NCBI GenBank assembly: GCA_002189035.1
Contig: NEEC01000013.1
Location: 1,674,001 to 1,738,000, forward strand
DNA: 64,000 nucleotides
Reading direction: 5' to 3'
Source: Utricularia gibba
Lineage: Eukaryota; Streptophyta; Magnoliopsida; Lamiales; Lentibulariaceae
Numbering within the stretch: position 1 is the stretch's first letter; each line of letters starts with the position of its first letter. This document shows positions 13,014 through 23,849 of this stretch, one piece after another. Made by a program: the position numbers and the translations under genes. A model generated the notes under the pieces. The model was not told the origin of the DNA, did not search any database, and saw nothing but the letters and a program-made list of their open reading frames with translations.

Positions 13014-14643
13014 ATGGCGGAGAAAACGCCATTGCTGTCGAAGGAAGCTGAATCTCTGAGGACCCATGCGAGCAGCTGCTCAGTCAGCGTGCTGAAATGT
13101 GATTTCTTGACTAAATTACCTGAAAATTTGAAGGCCGTTGTGGATCCTGAAGCCCCTTTTCATGTAGACTTGTCTAGAGCATCCGGGTTGGGTTCAGGTG
13201 GTGGTAAATTCGGAGCATTATTTGTGAGTGATGCAGTTCATGGGATGTTACATATTCTGTTTTTCTTACAGGGGAAAGGGAGTATTATGAAAGACAATTT
13301 GAAACCTTGAGATCTTTCGAAGAAGTTGATTCTCTTGAATCACCGGACTTGATTGATGGAGAGTTAGATAATAGAGAGGTGGCGCAGCAGGAGCTAGCGA
13401 TGAATATTTCAAATTGGTGCAATGTCTTTCTTCTTGCATTCAAGGTATTCGATTAAAATATTGGTTGAGTTTTTATGCAGACACTTGTTCTGAATTACTT
13501 GAAAATCTTAGATTTATGCTACTGTGCAAAGTGGGTCACTGGCCATAGCTGCATCTACTCTCGACTCTTTGCTTGATCTAATAGCTGGAGGTATCCTCTG
13601 GCTCACCCACCGATCAATGAAAATTGTCAACATTTACAAATTCCCAATTGGGAAACTGAGGGTCCAACCAGTTGGAATCATCATCTTTGCTGCGATAATG
13701 GCAACTCTCGGTATGCTTTTGTTTTCAAGATGAACTCCACCTAGACACATTTTACGAATCCAGAAATTAACCTTGCCAATGCTATCCTATCAGGCTTTCA
13801 AGTTCTGGTACAAGCAGTACAGCAACTGATTCGAAATGAGACTCCAGAGAAAATGAGCTCAGCGCAGCTTCTCTGGCTATACATCATCATGCTTACTGCA
13901 AGTGGGGTGAAAGGTCTCCTCTGGATTTACTGCAGGAGCTCCAGGAATAGCATTGTTCGTGCTTATGCAAAGGTAGAATAAGCAAATCACCTTGTGCTGA
14001 TTACTCCTTTGACTACTCACATGTGTCTCCTCCAAACAGGATCACTATTTCGATGTGGTGACCAATGTAGTAGGCTTAATAGCTGCTGTGCTTGCTGACA
14101 AATTTTTCTGGTGGATAGACCCTCTCGGAGCAATAGCTCTAGCTCTCTATACAATCACAAACTGGTCTGGAACAGTCCTTGAAAATGCCCGTACGTTCCA
14201 GCTCCTCTTTTACATGTTTCTGCACTTGAATTTCACGCACCCCATCCGTTCTGATATTGAAGTTCTATACTTTTCAAGCTGTATGCTCGTCTCTACATGC
14301 ACTGGTTAACCTTCTTCATGAAACTGCAGTCACGTTAGTCGGACAGTCTGCCCCTCCTGAGGTGCTGCAGAAGCTCACATATCTCGTCCTGCGGCACCAT
14401 CCCAAGATCCAACGTGTTGACACAGTTCGTGCTTACACTTTCGGCGTCCTTTACTTCGTGGAAGTGGACATTCAGCTTCCAGAGGAGTTGCCGTTGATCG
14501 AAGCTCATGCCATCGGAGAATCCCTGCAGATAAAAATCGAGCAGCTGCCGGAAGTCGAACGAGCATTCGTTCACCTGGACTACGAGTGTGAGCACAAGCC
14601 TGAGCACACGGTGCTCAGCCGCCTCCCCAACACTGACCCTTAA
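13014..14643 (+). CDS. Cation diffusion facilitator, Mn-type metal tolerance protein (MTP9/MTP10-like)
   Basis: A proton-coupled Mn2+ exporter of the CDF family, moving metal from cytosol into endomembrane compartments or out of the cell. Exons 13014-13203, 13272-13444, 13512-13710, 13794-13972, 14040-14190, 14330-14643; all phases agree and give 401 residues. The N terminus has the block [19 protein letters not shown] characteristic of the plant Mn-CDF group. The two metal-site DxxxD motifs of Mn-CDFs are present: DSLLD in TM2 (near residue 138) and DHYFD in TM5 (residues 248-252). The C-terminal cytosolic domain contains [17 protein letters not shown] and ends [10 protein letters not shown]. 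No His-rich loop is present, unlike Zn-type MTP1. Subgroup choice: the sequence from EKMSSAQLL through [20 protein letters not shown] resembles MTP9/MTP10 more than MTP11, from memory. Confidence 0.93.
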
Positions 14644-15643
14644 GGGCAGCAAACCATCATATCTTCTTCATACACCAGTCGGAAATAAAATGGATAAAAA
14701 ACTTTGGTTTTTTCCATAGTTCATCAATTTATCTTCATCGAAAAATTGCGAAAAAAAAAATTTCACTGGTTACATTTCTTTGTTAAGAGATTTGTTATTT
14801 AACACATAATCAAATACGAATTTTCAAAATCAAAATCGGAATCGAAATCGAGTATATTTTAGATTTATATTACGTTTAAATACGTAATCACGTTTCTAAT
14901 CAAATGAAAGTGTACTTTAGTCATGTAACATGGACATCAAATATCCCCATTATTTATCAAAATGGTGTGTTAAATCACCACTTGTTTAGTGAATATGACA
15001 CGTTTAATTATTATTGATATATCTCCACTATATCATATATATCTAGTTTATAAAATTTGAACACCTTTTTTATATATAATTTGAATACTAAACATAATTA
15101 ATAATCATTATATCAAAAATTAGATAAACTTATCCCATTCTAATCATCGTGTGAGAAAATTCGCTATATATAATATAAATTTTTTAATTTAATATGTGAA
15201 AGAATATATGAATCATCATTTTTCTAAATGATTTATTAAATACACAATCACTTTTCTTATTCAAATGAGAGCTTGTTTCACTAATAATAATAATTATTAT
15301 TATTATTTCTTTTCTTGTAATACATAATAAATGATATTTTTCTAATTATTTTCACGATATTTAAAGTATGAGGGCACTTGTCATCAAGGGGCGTGGTGAT
15401 GATACTTTTCTAGGGAATCAAGATTTGAATTACGTTTCGGCGCCAACGATCTTATTCTATTAAAAGACACGAGATTAATGACGTGGCGACAAATTAGATA
15501 TAAAATAATAAGTTATATTTCAGAAAAATAAATTCGATTTTTGATTAAATAAATCCCTACACCATATTACAACGATTCCATTTTCTTTTCCCTATGTAAA
15601 ACTCTAACACAGCTTGAAATCGCGGCATTTTGTAGGAAGAAAC
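14644..15643. other. AT-rich intergenic DNA
   Basis: No coding frame. AT-rich with several short A/T runs and a perfect AATAATAATAATTATTATTATTATT-like inverted stretch near 15283-15306. The final 100 bases form the 5' region of the zinc finger gene. Confidence 0.6.
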
Positions 15644-16150
15644 ATGAGAGGGAAGGAGAAAGAAAAGATGTTCGATCTGAACGACGATCCCGGACAAAAC
15701 AGAGACTCCGGCCGCCTCCCGGTGGCTCTCCGATTCACCTGCAACTTCTGCTTCAGGGAGTTTACTTCAGCACAGGCCCTGGGAGGCCACCAGAACGCCC
15801 ACACAATAGAGCGGTTACGGGAGAAGGGGAGACCCGTCGGGGGCCCGGTTCGGCAGACGGGGCTGGATTTGATCCGGAGAACGAGGCAGCAGCTCCGATT
15901 CCGGTACTTCCCTTGGTATCGTGTACCTCGACCCATCTCTATCCGTGCGTTTCCATGGGGGAAAATTCACTTCGGTGAAAAAGAGGCGTCGACCTCGAAG
16001 GGTGAAGAAGAGCTGGTGGCGATCCGCCCCAAGGAGCTCACCTTCCTGCACCGGCCCGCCGGCGCGGAGGAGAAGAATGGGGACGGTTCGGAAGGAATTC
16101 ATGGCGACGATGGTTCGGAAACCGGTTTGGACTTAACCCTTAAACTGTGA
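15644..16150 (+). CDS. Single C2H2 zinc finger protein with C-terminal EAR repression motif
   Basis: A probable transcriptional repressor of the plant C1-1i zinc finger class (relatives include GIS/ZFP5-type and KNUCKLES-type factors). Intronless, 168 residues. I chose ATG 15644; the open frame extends 30 bases further but only with TTG. One finger, C-x2-C-x12-H-x3-H, contains the plant-specific QALGGH signature (SAQALGGHQNAH). The finger is followed by a basic ERLREKGR segment. The last seven residues, LDLTLKL, form an LxLxL EAR motif that recruits TOPLESS co-repressors (family knowledge). An N-terminal FDLND word is also EAR-like. Single-finger plus C-terminal EAR fits developmental regulators, but I cannot assign an orthologue. 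Confidence 0.88.
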   Translation: MRGKEKEKMFDLNDDPGQNRDSGRLPVALRFTCNFCFREFTSAQALGGHQNAHTIERLREKGRPVGGPVRQTGLDLIRRTRQQLRFRYFPWYRVPRPISIRAFPWGKIHFGEKEASTSKGEEELVAIRPKELTFLHRPAGAEEKNGDGSEGIHGDDGSETGLDLTLKL

Positions 16151-16607
16151 AAAAAAAAATTACTGCGTCTATTATCTGCATGTTACCTAAATAAAATATC
16201 AGTAAATAGTTATTTATGATAATAATAATTGACAAACATGAGTTTGTCAAATTGTTTTTCGAGAATTGATTTTAATAAAATGAAATTTCAATTGCTTATA
16301 ATTTATTAAAAACAAGAAACATTTTCAAATTTTTATTTTTTTAGTAAAAATTAATTATGTTTGATAACAAAATTATTTTTTAAAATTGGAATAATCTTAT
16401 TATTCTTATAAATGTCATATTAAGGTACTTTAATTGCCAATGGACATATATACTCTTCAAAAAAATATAATACAAATACATGGTTTTATGGATTCAACTA
16501 CTCGCGGCACTCTCGGGGATCATTCGCTAGCCGTACATCTCGGGGAAGCTGGGGAATCGTTCACTACAAAGGGCGGAAGTCGGCCGCCGTGCCGGAGGCA
16601 TAACAAG
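16151..16607. other. Short AT-rich intergenic DNA and 5' leader of esterase gene
   Basis: No supported gene. An open frame in phase with the esterase begins near 16434, but its residues do not match the family N terminus, so I take the start at 16608. Confidence 0.5.
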
Positions 16608-17620
16608 ATGAGGCCGAAGATTTACTTGTTCGGCGACTCGATCACGGAGCGATCTTTCACGGACGGTGGGTGGGGCGCTGCCCTTGCCAGCCATTTCTCT
16701 AGGAAGGTGGATGTGATGTTGCGAGGCTATAGTGGAAGCAACAGTAAGATGGTTCTTAGGGTAATAGAACAGATCTTTCCGGTGGGTGGTGACGGCGGCG
16801 GCGATCCCTTGGTCGTCACTGTGTTCCTCGGGGCCAACGACGCTGCACTCCCGGATGGATATGCCGCCGATCAACACGTCCCTGTCAACGAGTATAAGCA
16901 AAATCTGCTGGCCATATTCGCCTTTCTCAAGGTAACACACACACTTCTCTGCTTGAGATTGTGTATACGGATGACTACCCGTTTTTGGAGTCTGCTTTGA
17001 AAAAATGTGTGCAGAAGCAATGGCCCTCCACTATCGTCATCTTCATCACTCCTCCTCCAGTCGACGAAGAAGCCCGGATTCGGTACTCTACCCAGCTCTT
17101 TTCTCCGACAAGCATTACTTGATCCCTTGATTGCGCCTTTTCGCAGAAATCCTTCTCGCCCGAATCCCTCTGGTTTGCCAGAGAGGAAGAATGAGGTTAC
17201 AGGGAATTATGCTAAAGAATGCCTTGCAGCTGCTGCAGAAACTGCTTCTCCGGCAATCGATCTATGGACAAAAATGCAGCAGTCCTCCTGCTGGAAAACC
17301 TTCTTGAGGTTGGCTTCCCACTAAACTATCTCTAAAATCTTTTGGAATGCGAGAGCAAGCATCATTTGAAACCCTAGAATACAGCTTGTCCGAACACACC
17401 CACATGAAAATAGTGGGTTTTCAAGGTGTTTGTTATACAGTTTGTGCTTTTAACATACGAGGTTCTTGTCTGGTTGGATTGCAGTGATGGGTTGCATCTG
17501 ACCCCAAGCGGGAACAAGGTGGTGTTTGATGAACTGATATCCAAACTTGTGGAAGCCAGAATCAGCCTCGACAGTGTGCCGAATGATGTTTCACTGTATC
17601 CCCCCATTCCCCATAATTGA
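16608..17620 (+). CDS. SGNH/GDSL esterase, CPRD49 / IAH1-like
   Basis: A serine esterase of the SGNH hydrolase fold, in the plant subgroup named CPRD49 and related to yeast isoamyl-acetate hydrolase IAH1. Exons 16608-16931, 17015-17082, 17147-17308, 17485-17620, with consistent phases, give 229 residues, slightly shorter than the usual 240-250. Block I FGDSITE carries the nucleophile Ser near residue 11. Block II contains the RGYSGSNS glycine region. Block III is LGAND near residue 77, and block V SDGLHLTPSGN carries the catalytic Asp and His. Start: ATG 16608 gives MRPKIYLFGDSITE, the family beginning. In most relatives the exon 3/4 junction reads C-L-R-DGLHL; here it reads F-L-S-DGLHL, a mild deviation at a splice junction. 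The substrate is unknown, and all catalytic residues are present. Confidence 0.9.
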
Positions 17621-17739
17621 ACATGGAGTTTGTGTTGTCTGAAATTAGGGTATTCACTCTGTCTCACAACTGCATTTTCAAAGAAATGGAAACAGCCTTC
17701 ATATTCACCTTCATCGCCATAACTCATTAAATAAATTTT

Positions 17740-17895
17740 ATCAGATGGGTTGGGCGATCACATGTAAAGTCCAATTACACAATAAACATGAATTACATTA
17801 AAAAAAAATTAAGTTCAACTGATTATTAGTGATACACAATTCATTATATTTGATTATTTCATTTTCATTTTACAATGTGGAATTGCGTATTCTAT
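17740..17895. repeat. Local repeat family, copy 1
   Basis: Begins near ATCAGATGGGTTGGGCGATC and ends near GAATTGCGTATTCTA. It shares word order with copies 2-5: GATGG, CCAATTACACAATAAACATG, TGATTATTAGTGATACACAATT, then ATATTTGATTATTTCATTTT. Diverged. Confidence 0.6.
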
Positions 17896-18064
17896 CACCT
17901 ACTCTCAAGTCAAATTGGTCTTCAATCCGGTTAACACTTGTTTTTTTTTTTTGTGATTGTCGTCTAAGCCCAATGCATCTTCTTGTTGTTTTTTTTTTTT
18001 TTAACTGGACTTCAGACCAATACAAAACCCATTTTGGTCACTCAAGCTGTATCGCAAGGCAAAT

Positions 18065-18200
18065 GCTATGATACCATGTTGAAATTTAGAATCCGATGGG
18101 TCGGACGAGCACACGTGAAGCTTAACTATACAAAAAATACGAATCATAATATAAAAGATTAGATTCAATCAATTACTAGTGCAACACAATTTCTCATTCC
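18065..18200. repeat. Local repeat family, copy 2, with primer-binding-like site
   Basis: Positions 18065-18076 read GCTATGATACCA, one mismatch from GCTCTGATACCA, the complement of the TGGTATCAGAGC primer-binding site used by many plant Copia and TRIM elements (tRNA-iMet). It is followed at once by TGTTGAAATTTAG, so a TG-starting terminal repeat in minus orientation is plausible. The copy lacks the 3' part seen in copies 1 and 3. Confidence 0.5.
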
Positions 18201-18503
18201 TTCCACTGTGCGGAATGAGTCTATGAGTAAAAAGGGGAGGCAGAGCATTAGAGGAGAGGCTCATTTTTCCTTCATCTTCAAAGAAAGCTTGCCCCTCGCC
18301 ATGGAATAGGATCAGTGTTGGGTTAACTCCATAATGAGCTGATGATTTGCAGGAAGACAACTTCACAGTAGACCCTATGATAGATCCTTGAGCTAAAAGT
18401 GAAGACAATGCAAGATCTAGGGTTATTTTAAAATTATCAATTCAACCAGTAAAACTCTTGAGTTGGAAAGAACTTATGTTAGAACGTCCAACATTCATCA
18501 TAC

Positions 18504-18680
18504 TGTTGAAATTTAGGATTTGATAGATTGAACGAGTACACACGTGAATTCCAAATACACAATAAACGTGGATCACAATAGAAAAGATTTAGATCCAATC
18601 GATTACTTATGATTTATAGTTTCTTATATACTTGACTATTTCATTTTCATTTCTCGATATGGAATTGTGTATTCTAATCT
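18504..18680. repeat. Local repeat family, copy 3
   Basis: Starts TGTTGAAATTTAGGATTTGA, the same opening as copy 2, and ends GGAATTGTGTATTCTA like copy 1. It therefore links the two. About 177 bp. Confidence 0.6.
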
Positions 18681-18959
18681 ATAGAATTGCAATGATGCAG
18701 ACAAGATTGGAACTCCCCCTCTTTATTTCAAGGGCTTTTCTCCTCCAAATTGATTATAATTTTAACTTTTAACATTAAAATTTGTGTATGAAATAAAGAA
18801 TTCGATAGTTATATAAATGAAGTTTAAATACACAAAAAACGTCAATTTATATATCAATCTAATTTTTATTATTTAAGTATAATGAAGTTCATGATTTTTT
18901 AATCAAAATTCATATCAATAAAAAACTAATTTTGAAAAACGTTTTGATATCAAGTTAAA

Positions 18960-19144
18960 ATTAAGGATATGATGGATCATACAAATATACATAAAATCCA
19001 AATATATAAAAAATATAGATCATATATAAAAAATACTAGATAATTATTAAGGATATATAATTTATTATATATTTGATTATTTTATTTTTAAACTCTGATA
19101 TAATTTAATTGTGTTAATACACAAAATACATTAACATTAAACAG
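18960..19144. repeat. Local repeat family, copy 4 (near-identical to copy 5)
   Basis: 185 bp from ATTAAGGATATGAT to CATTAAACAG. It is almost identical to copy 5 over its whole length, and only a handful of substitutions and one indel are visible. The high identity implies a recent duplication or gene conversion, in contrast to copies 1-3. Confidence 0.85.
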
Positions 19145-19255
19145 TTAAATTAAAAAAAACACAAAAACGAACATCATTTTATTTTTCCGAAAAATAAAAA
19201 AAAAGATTTATATATAGGATGGTGGCCCAGATCTGAATCTATTTGTTGGGGTGTT

Positions 19256-19345
19256 TTTGTTGATTTGGTTATATACCTTATTTCTATAACCATCCATGGT
19301 ACCTTATATACACATGAATATTTTCCCCTGATTTGAGCAAATCAC
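19256..19345 (+). repeat. Copy of the LBD promoter segment
   Basis: The stretch ending CTTATATACACATGAATATT followed by TTCCCCTGATTTGA closely matches 20278-20365 just before the LBD start codon (CTTATATACACATGAATATT then CTCCCCTGATCTGA). The flanking word ATATAACCAT... is also shared. It looks like a duplicated 5' region lacking its coding sequence. Confidence 0.65.
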
Positions 19346-19354
19346 CAAGAACAT

Positions 19355-19540
19355 ATTAAGGATATGATTGATCGTACAAATATATATGAAATCCAAATGT
19401 ACAAAAAAATATAGATCATATGTAAAAAATACTAGATAATTATTAAGGATATATAATTTATTATATATTTGATTATTTTATTTTTAAACTCTGATATAAT
19501 TTAATTGTGTTAATACACAAAATACATTAACATTAAACAG
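19355..19540. repeat. Local repeat family, copy 5 (near-identical to copy 4)
   Basis: 186 bp, the partner of copy 4, 210 bp downstream in direct orientation. The second half (from TACTAGATAATTATTAAGG to the end) appears identical to copy 4 by eye. Confidence 0.85.
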
Positions 19541-20407
19541 TCAAAAAATTTTAATAGAAAATGATCATTTGTTTCACACACTTGATTAAGGATGGCCGAA
19601 TTTGTAATATGCATCATTGATAAAATGTGTAAGAAAATTTTTGTTGAATGTGTTAGAGAGAATAGAATTATGACCATTTTTGTAAATCACCCTTCAAATC
19701 CTTCCATTGAGGGAAATGTGGAATTGGATTGACATGGATTAAATGATAATCCTTTTAAAATAGGAAAAAAAAATGAATGAATCAAAATTTGATGTTTATT
19801 TTTAAAGGAAAATATAAAAAAATGTTTTTTAAAAGAGGAATTAACTCCTAATTTCTTTTAAGGGATTAAATGCTAGGAATAAAAGAGGAAATAGCATCAA
19901 TTAGTCAGTCACGCCTTTGATGCTACCTACCTACGCAACAAGGGAGGGAATGGGGAAGTCAAGGCGCGTGCTTTGGGGGTGGACCCACATCTTAACCCTC
20001 TCTAATTCATAAAATTTAATTATCTCAAGTTAAACAAACATTTTCTCCTCTTTTCGTTATTTATTTATTGGTGTGTTTGACTTTGGGGTAAAGCTGCTGC
20101 ATTCGATTACTTATTTTTAACATTCATATGGGTAATACATAACTAAGTCACGCACTTTAAAATATTTTGAAAACTACTTTTGTATTCAATAATTAATTAT
20201 ATTATTTCCAAAAAATAATAAATTTAGAAGGGTTTTTACAGTCTTTTTTTATTATATTTAATTGTTTGATATATTTTTATTATTTTGATTCAGGTTTATC
20301 CATTATTTATATAACCATACATGATATCTTATATACACATGAATATTCTCCCCTGATCTGACACTTTCCACGATTTTCTTCTTTTGGTTGTTTCCTGAAA
20401 ACCCTTC

Positions 20408-21016
20408 ATGGCCAACGGCGGCGCTGTTCCTGCTTGCGCTTCGTGCAAGTTTCAGAGGAGAAGGTGCTCCCCATCCTGTCAACTGGCTCCCTATTTCCCT
20501 TCCGATAAACCTCAAACGTTTCTAAACGTGCATCGCCTTTTCGGGGTGGCAAACGTTACCAATACCCTGAACAATCTGAAGAGCAAGTGCGAGAAGGACG
20601 ATGCAATAGTCTCCATGATCTATGAGGCAGAGATGCGGCGGAGGTTTCCCATGTTCGGATGCACGATCATCCTCCATCGACTAGAATGGCAACTGGCTGA
20701 GGCAACCAGAAAACTGCAGTGGGTACAAGCACAGCTAGAGATGCGCAAAAAGAAGATGATCAACAAGAAGGCCAAGATGGCGGGTCCCCGTTGGGATCAT
20801 TGTGAGATCCCACGGTTGCAACCGATCAGTGAACTTACGGATCAGAAGAATACTGATGACGGTGGTCAAAGCAGGTATGCCTTTCAAGTTCAGATTTGCA
20901 GTGACATTATGCTTCTTCTGTGTGAAACAAGTCATCTGGAAAAAGGGGTTTTACCATTTTGCAATCCTTTTCATGATTCTGGGAGTGCTTGCTTCGTTCT
21001 AATAGAAAAAAGTTGA
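20408..21016 (+). CDS. Atypical LOB-domain (LBD) protein
   Basis: A plant-specific DNA-binding transcription factor family. The N terminus has the LOB zinc-like block C-x2-C-x6-C-x3-C (CASCKFQRRRCSPSC, residues 10-24). It is followed by a GAS-type block with the HRLFGVANV core. The Leu zipper-like LX6LX3LX6L heptad of class I is not clear, and the block after residue 70 (RRRFPMFGCTIILHRLEWQL) diverges from typical LBDs. The closest remembered relatives are LBD22-type divergent members. A strong splice donor (AG|GTATGC) at 20875 suggests the true C terminus is in a second exon; I could not find a convincing partner. Without splicing the frame gives 202 residues ending at TGA 21014-21016. The first 155 residues are the reliable part. 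Confidence 0.75.
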   Translation: MANGGAVPACASCKFQRRRCSPSCQLAPYFPSDKPQTFLNVHRLFGVANVTNTLNNLKSKCEKDDAIVSMIYEAEMRRRFPMFGCTIILHRLEWQLAEATRKLQWVQAQLEMRKKKMINKKAKMAGPRWDHCEIPRLQPISELTDQKNTDDGGQSRYAFQVQICSDIMLLLCETSHLEKGVLPFCNPFHDSGSACFVLIEKS

Positions 21017-22174
21017 GGTATTTGAAAAGTTTGTTCCCTCTCAGAAGCTCAGGAGTGTGTGTTTCTCGTAACTCCAGTGCTCTAGGTGCTCTAGTTTATC
21101 CTTCATTCTATGTCGCTTCCTCGTTGCCTACACACAATCACGGGCAATGGAAGAGCAATACGCATATTAATTAGAAGTAGAATAATGGGGATTTTGTCGT
21201 TGTAATTTATACTCACCTGTTACCTTCAGTTCTTCCTGTTGAATTCACTGAATTCAGCCTCACTGTGCTTGTAAAACAGCGAGTCTTCTACGCATATTCC
21301 AACCAGAGTACCATTGCAAAGAGAGAAGGGACAGGCTTTTTCACCACGAAGCTCCCCCCGCGGTGGTGGAGTCCCGAGCAGCCACCAGGGGGCGCCGACC
21401 ATCGGAGGTGAAGATGACTCCCGATCTCCACTTATTTCAAAAGGTTGATGTTTGCTTATTGACTGCAACTCTTATTTGTTACAAGACTGTTTCAATTTAA
21501 CTAGAATTTATCATTATTTAGATAAATTATATTTTTGTAATATATTTATATTAAATTTAATTCAATTTATTCTATTATAAAAAAAAAGAAATTCAATTCT
21601 ATAAAGTATAAGATAAATTCAACACAATTTTCCTCCTCGAAAACAAAGCTCAGTTGAGAATCTGGATGGATCTCATTTTCGAGTCTGGAGAAGAAAGCCG
21701 ATTGGGAAGATGAAGCCAGTTCAAGGATGCAGTGGTGACTAATGCACAAGACCTGTGGCAAACAATCTGCTGCAACAAATGCACAACATCATATGGACAG
21801 TAGCAGAAGGTGAATGGCAATCCTAAGTTTACCAGGTCATTCACAAAACTAGCATTTTTTTTCACAAACTTCATCTAGAATGATCGGATTTGTAATACAC
21901 TGAAGTTTACCCTTGCTTCGATCAGTACTCCCTTGATTTCTTCCCTTAATCTATTCTAAGAAGCATGTTCAACTGATACAAACTAGGGATCATTTGATAT
22001 TCTGTACATGTTATTGCTCAAGGAGTTCTGAAATCCGTGTCACATATTCAGGAAACTTGGGCAGTAGAGAAATAGCTTGTTTCTATTGCAACACTTACAG
22101 CGTACAGCTACTTGGTAAACGACAGTTGGTATGTGTGGTAATGGATATCTGGTTCATGGGTACCCGGCATGATG
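21017..22174. other. Intergenic DNA between LBD and NCA1
   Basis: No family recognised. An acceptor-like CCTTCAG near 21232 is followed by a frame of about 58 codons to 21409 that could be a second LBD exon, but its phase does not fit the 20875 donor. From 21490 to 21640 the DNA is AT-rich. 21660-22170 may be 3' UTR of NCA1. Confidence 0.4.
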
Positions 22175-23849
22175 TTAGTTTTTCCCCAGCTGACCCTTCA
22201 GATATTCAAGAACAGAGAGCCGCTGCAAGAGTTCGGAAGTACAGAAAGATCAGTTGAAGGACACGATGTTACAAACAGATAGATGGGAAATGGAGCAATT
22301 CATTACACGTTGTTGAAGACCGGATTCATTGTTGGTTAATGCCAAAGCATTCAAAATTTTGATGGCCTCTTGAAAACCGGAAACTGCTGCATTCTCATTC
22401 CCCAAGTTTTTATCAATATCTGCGACTTTAGCAAGGGATACAGCTACATCTATCACCTGGGAGATGTTGAAGTAGAAGCAATATCAACGACTACCATAGT
22501 ACAGAATTATAGGAGTTCAGTCTTCAGCATATTTTGAAACTTTAGTATTGCAAATCCTAGTCAATAACTGGTTATAATAGTTTCTACAAGCATAGTAAAG
22601 CTACTTACTTGAGAAGGAATAGTCGAAGCATGCTTCTTGAGAGCATCTTGTCGAACATCCAACGCCTGAGAATAATATGATCTGGCTGCTTCTAAATCCC
22701 CTTCATAGTATCTTAAATCTCCAATTTTGTTCAGGGAAACTGAGAGTGTATGAACAATCTGCAGAGGAGGGATATTAACAGAGGCTTGTTTATGTAGCAC
22801 CGGAGATACAATTCCAAGTAGCTCATGCTCACCTCAAGATTGTCGCTAGGGACTTTTCTTAGGAAATCAGCGCTCTCTTTGAAGTAGCTAATCGCAGAAT
22901 TTGAATCCCCAGTGCTTCGACTAAGGTAAGAGCGAAACCAGGGAAACGTTAAAAGCATAGGTTAGAGCCTTTACAAAATGATAGCATTCGAAAAGCCATT
23001 CTCCAAGAATGAAAAGAGTAAAGGTATAATGTGTTTACCAGCAGTCACCAAGCATCCCCAACACAGCACCTAACTGAGAGCACAACTCGGGAGTATTTCC
23101 AATCCTCTCCAACTGTTCTCTTACATCATCTGCACATATGCTCAGCCTTGACTTTGCACTTTCAAGATTACCAGCGCGAAGTGCCTACCCAAGGAAGTAA
23201 ACTATCAGAACCAAAGTCAATAAAAACTACACCCCCAATACCAAGATTCATTAAAGGTACGGAAAACTTACCCTCATAGCCTGCTGCATCAAAAAAGAAC
23301 CACGTTCGAGTGAGACATCTTCATATATGACTGTTTTATTATCATGATCACTATCCTCTCCGTTAGCTCCAACTTGAGATCTCTTGATCCTCGCATGACC
23401 TTCAATAAACTGATCAACGACAGTCTGCAGGTTCCGATCATCTTCTGTCTTCTCAATGTCAGCACCACACATAGGGCAATCCTTAAACTTTGATATGCAT
23501 ATTCTAGATTTCACAAAAGAATCAGTTTTAACATATTGGACCAAACCCATTTACTAGAATGCTCAATTTAGAAAAGCTTGAGCAATAAATAAGTATTTTT
23601 CTAAAATCCACCTTACTTGCAAAACACATGGGCACAGGGGACGCATTTGATACAATTAAACAGAAGTGCTTGGCAGATCATACAGCTAAAAGGCCCCAAT
23701 TTGAATGTCTGAGAATCATAACCAAAAGGACACTTCGGGGCACCAACCGAGTCATGCACAGAATTTCCATCAGGATGGTTTTCGCTTGTTTTCTTCGCCG
23801 AAGAATCATCAGGCCGAGAAACCTTTACAAAGGGGCATACGGGAGTCAT
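22175..23849 (-). CDS. NCA1: NCA1 (NO CATALASE ACTIVITY 1), RING and TPR catalase chaperone
   Basis: A cytosolic chaperone that holds catalase in an active fold and is needed for peroxide removal under stress (Arabidopsis, rice; family knowledge). Seven coding exons on the minus strand: 23849-23617, 23503-23272, 23184-23039, 22920-22833, 22758-22609, 22456-22307, 22222-22175. Phases match and give 348 residues. Start ATG gives MTPVCPFVKVSRPDD, matching the family N terminus; an acceptor just 5' (TTGCAG near 23863) indicates a 5' UTR intron. The N-terminal RING-like module runs from CMICQALLFNCIKCVPCAHVFCK to CPMCGADIE. The C-terminal two thirds are TPR helices (ISYFKESADFL, AARSYYSQALDVRQ, AVSGFQEAIKILNAL). 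It ends QQRRLSVLEYLKGQLGKN. The last exon is only 48 bases and easily missed. It faces the J-domain gene across a short divergent region. Confidence 0.95.

Larger units (their letters stand above)
17621..20407. other. Repeat-rich intergenic block upstream of the LBD gene
   Basis: About 2.8 kb with no supported gene. It holds five copies of a short repeat family (17740 to 19540), a primer-binding-like site at 18065-18076, and a duplicated promoter-like segment (19256-19345 versus 20278-20365). Two poly-T tracts lie near 17941-17953 and 17989-18001. A minus-strand frame of 79 codons at 18169-18408 lies between repeat copies 2 and 3 and is not recognised. Confidence 0.65.
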
